From Tubulinosema ratisbonensis (lineage: Eukaryota > Microsporidia > Tubulinosematidae), in the NCBI GenBank assembly GCA_004000155.1, contig RCSS01000113.1:1-10161 (forward strand): DNA of 10,161 bases, in the 5' to 3' direction. Made by a program: the position numbers and the translations under genes. The notes under the pieces were generated by a model that made no database searches, had not been told where the DNA came from, and saw nothing but the letters and a program-made list of their open reading frames with translations. This document shows, piece after piece, positions 7,069 through 10,161 of this stretch. The number at the start of each line of letters is the position of its first letter. Position 1 is the first letter of the stretch.

Positions 7069-7073
7069 ATAAA
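7068..7073 (+). terminator. Polyadenylation signal overlapping the stop codon
   Basis: AATAAA starts on the last base of the TAA stop of the membrane protein gene, the same arrangement as at the end of the aminopeptidase gene. This repeats a gene-end design and supports the gene being real. Confidence 0.5.
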
Positions 7074-7324
7074 TGTAATTAAAAAAAATATTTATAATTA
7101 AAAAAGAATATTTTACTAAAAAAATAAATAAAAGTGTTTAATTTACTTAATTACAAAGAATATAAACTTTTTCTTTTAAAATAACATTAAAAATATATTC
7201 ATCTTAATAATAGAAGATTTCATTAAAATTAAAATAAAAATTTGAGTAAAAAAATTTATAAAAATGTTAGCTTACTCATTTTTTTAAAAAAATTTAATAA
7301 TAAAAGAAACTTAATATTGATATA

Positions 7325-7465
7325 TCAATTTTTTGGCTTAGGATTGTTAAACTTACTCTAAAAATAAAATTAATTATTTAAAATAATAAATAATAAAATA
7401 TAATTTTTTTTAAATTTCATTTTATTTTTTTAATAGAGTTTAACAGTCGTGAACCAAAAAATTGA
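7325..7465. repeat. Fold-back (MITE-like) element with 28-base inverted arms
   Basis: The left arm at 7325-7352 and the right arm at 7438-7465 are inverted copies matching at 24 of 28 positions. The outer 12 bases (TCAATTTTTTGG) and the inner 8 (TGTTAAAC) are identical. The 85 bases between are A/T-rich and non-coding. A 14-base palindrome (ATTGATATATCAAT, 7316-7329) overlaps the left edge. Length and structure fit a miniature inverted-repeat element. It ends 36 bases before the first transposase codons, so it might instead be the left end of that element. I could not find a clear target-site duplication or a matching copy of the arm to the right of the transposase remnant. Confidence 0.55.
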
Positions 7466-7500
7466 CTAATTTTTTTTCTTTGTGAACCATAAAAATATAG

Positions 7501-8308
7501 GTCTCGAATATTTGTGACCTTAAAACATCTTTAAAATATTTGATAGCCAAGGAATACGTCAATCGAAGAGATGTATGTCTTAGTTGTAGTGGTTATATGA
7601 CTCTTATTGAATCGAATAAGCATATTAATGGTCTATTTCACAGGTGTCAAGTATGCAAAAAACATTATTTCAAGGAAAACACATTAAAACGCTTAAAATT
7701 AAAATAAATGATTTCTATATGCCATTTATTAATGGATCGAGAATGTCTACGAATTATATGTAGTCGTAATATTCATTTCTAAAAGTTTACATATCAAAAA
7801 ATAAAGACAAATTTATAAAATTCTTAAAACTAAATGAACAACAAAACCAAGAAAGATTAGAAGGTGTCGAAATAAAAGTGCAAACAGACGAAACATTTAT
7901 GCGCCATAACTATTTATTTAAAGTCTACCTAATATTTCTGAAGAAACTCCTGGAATTACGTGGCTCATTGGAATGATTGAGAGAAACAAGAAGAATAAAA
8001 TATGAAATTATTCCATATCGTAATCTAATACTTTTAAAAATATTTTAATCAGAAAAAAAGACGAAGAAAGTTTTGTTAATATTGATGGACACGGCTCATA
8101 CCCTAGTGCAGTAAGATATATTAGAGACAGGCATGTTGTTGTTTTGCATTCAACAAGATTAAAAAACGAACAAGGATTTCATACAAACAATTTGAACCTA
8201 CGGATTTTGTTGAAATATGGAATTTTAAGAAGAAGAGGAGTACTTAGATCCAATTTAAATGTTTTTCTGGAAGAATTTTCTTACAGGTATACAAATTTGA
8301 GAATATGA
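7501..8308 (+). pseudogene. Decayed Merlin / IS1595-type (ISXO2-like) DDE transposase
   Basis: Parts of a cut-and-paste transposase are readable in order on the plus strand. Frame 1 (7501-7707) holds the N-terminal zinc ribbon: CLSC, then FHRCQVCKKHYFKENTLKR, ended by TAA. Frame 3 (7770 on) holds the first catalytic aspartate in VQTDETFM (7887-7889). Frame 2 (7928-8005) reads ISEETPGITWLIGMIERNKK, then TGA. A short frame-3 piece gives YEIIPYRN. Frame 2 (8024-8308) carries the second aspartate (NIDGHGSYPSAV, 8084-8086). It continues with VVLHSTRLKN, GFHTNNLN and FLEEFSYRYTNLR to TGA. Family members have HTN.IE at the third catalytic position; here the glutamate is Asn. With at least four frame changes, internal stops and a lost catalytic residue it cannot be active. 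Such elements are known in several microsporidian genomes. No right terminal repeat was found. Confidence 0.8.
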
Positions 8309-8557
8309 AATATACAAAATGTTAGATTACCTTTTGAAAAAATAATATTATTCACTTACGAATTCGATATTCATTCGAATTTTTTAAAATTGATTTTTAC
8401 ATTGTAATTTATTGATGATTTCTTTCAAGTCTATTTTTTATTATTTTCATTTATGTATTAAAGTACTCTCTTTTATAGTCTCATAAAGTAGGGTTTTACA
8501 GCCCAAGCCCTTTTTTCATGTAATATTAAAAATTATAACTTATCATTAATAATTTTA
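8309..8557. other. AT-rich flank of the dead transposase
   Basis: No gene is visible here. It contains a small inverted motif (AATTCG at 8361-8366 with CGAATT at 8376-8381) that may be chance. No sequence matching the fold-back arm at 7325 was found that would mark the right end of the transposon. Confidence 0.3.
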
Positions 8558-9439
8558 GAGAGTTCTTCAAATTAGCAAAACCACTCTATTTATAATCTTA
8601 TATTTGAGATCAAGGAATATTTTACATTTTTTACTCACAAGAGGATATTTTACTAAACTTTAATATATTCATGCAATAATATCAACTAATCAATCCGTTT
8701 ATATATGATTAGTTTTGTATTTGGTTTATAAAACTATTGATTACTGTGATTTTCAGATACTAATGCTTAATTTATTAAAATTTAAATACGTTTTTTATCT
8801 TGTTTGGCCAAGTCAGGTAAATAAAATTTAATTTTATTAAACTAATTTCTTATACTATGATACCTAGAAAATCATAAAATTCTTGTACGATTTATAAACC
8901 TTTGTTAAATGCTTGGAAAAGAGAAATTAAAGATGATAATATCAGAAATATATGGTTATTTAAAATTAATAAACATCAATATTTCACTTGGATTCTTAAA
9001 CAAGTTTATATTTTGGTGAGTTTTATATTATTTTTTGCATTATCAAATAAACGTAGAAAATAGAAATAAATCTTTTTATACACTTTATAAATGGTTTGCA
9101 TAATTTTGTGCTAATATACTAAAGGTTATTAGAAAATATAAAGGTCAAATATTATATCTTTAAAGTAAGAAATTACATGTGATTGGTGCTATTAATTAGT
9201 AATTGAGTTTTGAATTTATGATCAGTATGTGCTATAGTCTAGCAAATATTTTTTTTTGATTAAGGATGAGAAATCCATACGAAGATCTTTTCGCTATACC
9301 TTCTTTATAAGAACATTTATACCTAGTTGACGAAGACATACAGTAAAATATGTTTCAGTCTAGCAAATATTTTATAAGGTCAACTACTACAATGGTCATT
9401 TTTAATTTAATTTTAAAAAGATTTGTAAATAAAAAATAA
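8558..9439 (+). pseudogene. Possible decayed membrane-protein gene in several plus-strand pieces
   Basis: Four plus-strand stretches read like protein and lie in order. 8576-8656 (after a TAG at 8573) has IYNLIFEIKEYFTFFTHKR and ends in TAA. 8763-8831 starts at ATG and has YVFYLVWPSQV. 8878-9063 is a 61-codon frame with PLLNAWKREIKDDNIRNIWL, followed by a likely membrane helix (VYILVSFILFFAL). 9266-9439 starts at ATG: MRNPYEDLFAIPSL, TAA, EHLYLVDEDIQ, TAA, then SSKYFIRSTTTMVIFNLILK, all in one frame. The pieces need frame changes and stop read-through to join. The PLLNAWKR segment is loosely reminiscent of a polytopic transporter, but I cannot name a family. Composition with many D, E, R, P and W codons argues against random AT-rich DNA. 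Joining them into one gene is inference. Confidence 0.35.
9236..9373 (+). repeat. 17-base direct repeat, two copies 121 bases apart
   Basis: AGTCTAGCAAATATTTT occurs at 9236-9252 and again at 9357-9373. The second copy lies inside the protein-like frame starting at 9266. A short similarity (TATGT) continues on the 5' side with small gaps. It may be a small local duplication that contributed to disruption of the region. Confidence 0.5.
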
Positions 9440-10110
9440 AAGAAGCCCACGAAACATTAAAATTCAAGACACAATTTATATAAAAAAATCTTGATCTATC
9501 TGTTTAAATCATTTAGTGTTTGATTTATATCTCATAGGATATAGGAATATGTTAAATATCAATAAAATTTTTAAAAATCTTCAAATAGCAAGCAATCATG
9601 ATTTTTACTGATTCAACCTAAAAAAATTATTTTTAAGAAATGAACCAAAACAAAAGTTAATGAAATATTCTGTGCTAATTACATTTTTGCCTTATAATAC
9701 ATAAAAATTATCCATCAAAAAAATTATTGATTAATTTAATAACTCACTTTTAACTTATAATTTACATTAATTTCGTAAAGAATTACATTTATTGTAAAAT
9801 TTTGTGTGTTTTACTTGATTACTACATTTTTAAATAAAAATGATTTATATTAATTTTTTCTCTTACTGTATCTCATTTAAAAATATCTTTTTACTGAAAG
9901 CTAATACAATTAAAAATTAGAAAATTAAAATAAAGAATATTTTATCAAAAGAATTCATGTATTTTTTATTGCCAAGAGATAAAATATATAACCATAGAAT
10001 TATAATCATATTATTACAATAGGTATCCTTAAAAATAGTATTTTTAAATTCTCACATTAATTAATAACTTTTAAATTAAAAAATAATATATTCTTGTTAT
10101 CTAAAGTAAT
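9440..10110. other. AT-rich DNA without recognisable gene
   Basis: I see no frame of convincing length or composition on either strand over this 0.67 kb, and no RNA gene or transposon end. A/T homopolymer runs dominate. Confidence 0.4.
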
Positions 10111-10114
10111 CTTA

Positions 10115-10161
10115 ATGATGGGACATATTCCATCAAGGAACAAAAAAGACCGCCAAATGTT
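10115..10161 (+). CDS. Possible 5' end of a gene running off the window
   Basis: Two adjacent ATG codons (10115, 10118) open a frame with higher GC than the preceding 600 bases, reading MMGHIPSRNKKDRQM to the window edge. The frame is also open upstream without another ATG. The opposite strand over the same bases also reads sensibly (WRSFLFLDGICPIIKITLDN) and would be the end of a minus-strand gene, so the strand is uncertain. Too short to identify. Confidence 0.25.
   Translation, partial: MMGHIPSRNKKDRQM

Noticed and set aside
8350..8400. AATTCG/CGAATT inverted motif as right end of the transposon
   Set aside because: The arms are only 6 bases and do not match the fold-back arms at 7325-7465; chance is likely.
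3152..9439. Reassignment of TAA to glutamine, suggested by protein-like frames crossing TAA
   Set aside because: The intact genes and the E2 frame in the window end at TAA, two with AATAAA overlapping it, so TAA works as a stop here. Decay by C-to-T change explains the pattern better.
1..10161. tRNA, rRNA, CRISPR array or bacterial operon structure
   Set aside because: No cloverleaf with a T-arm motif, no conserved rRNA stretch, no regular repeats with spacers and no ribosome-binding pattern were seen. The proteins are eukaryotic in type.

Overview
The window looks like nuclear DNA from a microsporidian, possibly of the Nosema/Vairimorpha type. It is very AT-rich. The recognisable proteins are short eukaryotic ones: an aminopeptidase P, an AAA+ clamp-loader fragment and a UBC12-type E2. 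Coding genes carry no clear spliceosomal introns. AATAAA signals overlap the stop codons of both intact plus-strand genes, and a CCC motif sits just before one start codon. A dead Merlin/IS1595-type transposase lies in the right half. The organism call is inferred from protein style and gene compaction, not from a marker gene.

Left part (1-3090): an intact Xaa-Pro aminopeptidase gene on + (144-1973) converges on a tight minus-strand pair. That pair is a UBC12-like E2 with an unresolved 5' end (2713-3084), followed after 17 bases by a 202-residue clamp-loader AAA+ protein (2087-2695). The aminopeptidase trims peptides with proline in second position. The E2 would charge and transfer NEDD8. The AAA+ protein resembles large subunits that load sliding clamps (Ctf18 or Rad17/Rad24 type). 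Nothing indicates a shared pathway.

Middle (3090-6160): this is a graveyard of small broken frames. It holds a GC-richer 76-codon frame (3158-3388) without a proper start, a 46-codon ORF (3468-3608), and a minus-strand remnant (3702-3990) whose pattern resembles SRP14. It also holds a plus-strand fragment at 4154-4306 and about 1.8 kb of AT-rich DNA with only scraps of protein-like sequence.

Right part (6160-10161): one intact gene of unknown function (6160-7068) encodes an N-terminal membrane anchor followed by a long charged tail. Next come a 141-base fold-back element (7325-7465) and the frameshifted transposase (7501-8308). A series of plus-strand fragments (8558-9439) looks like one more decayed gene with in-frame TAA codons. 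Beyond that is featureless AT-rich DNA, and possibly the start of another gene at the window edge.

The main interest is the contrast between a few intact genes and extensive decay, and an abrupt change in codon usage inside the aminopeptidase gene. I found no RNA genes, CRISPR arrays or origins.
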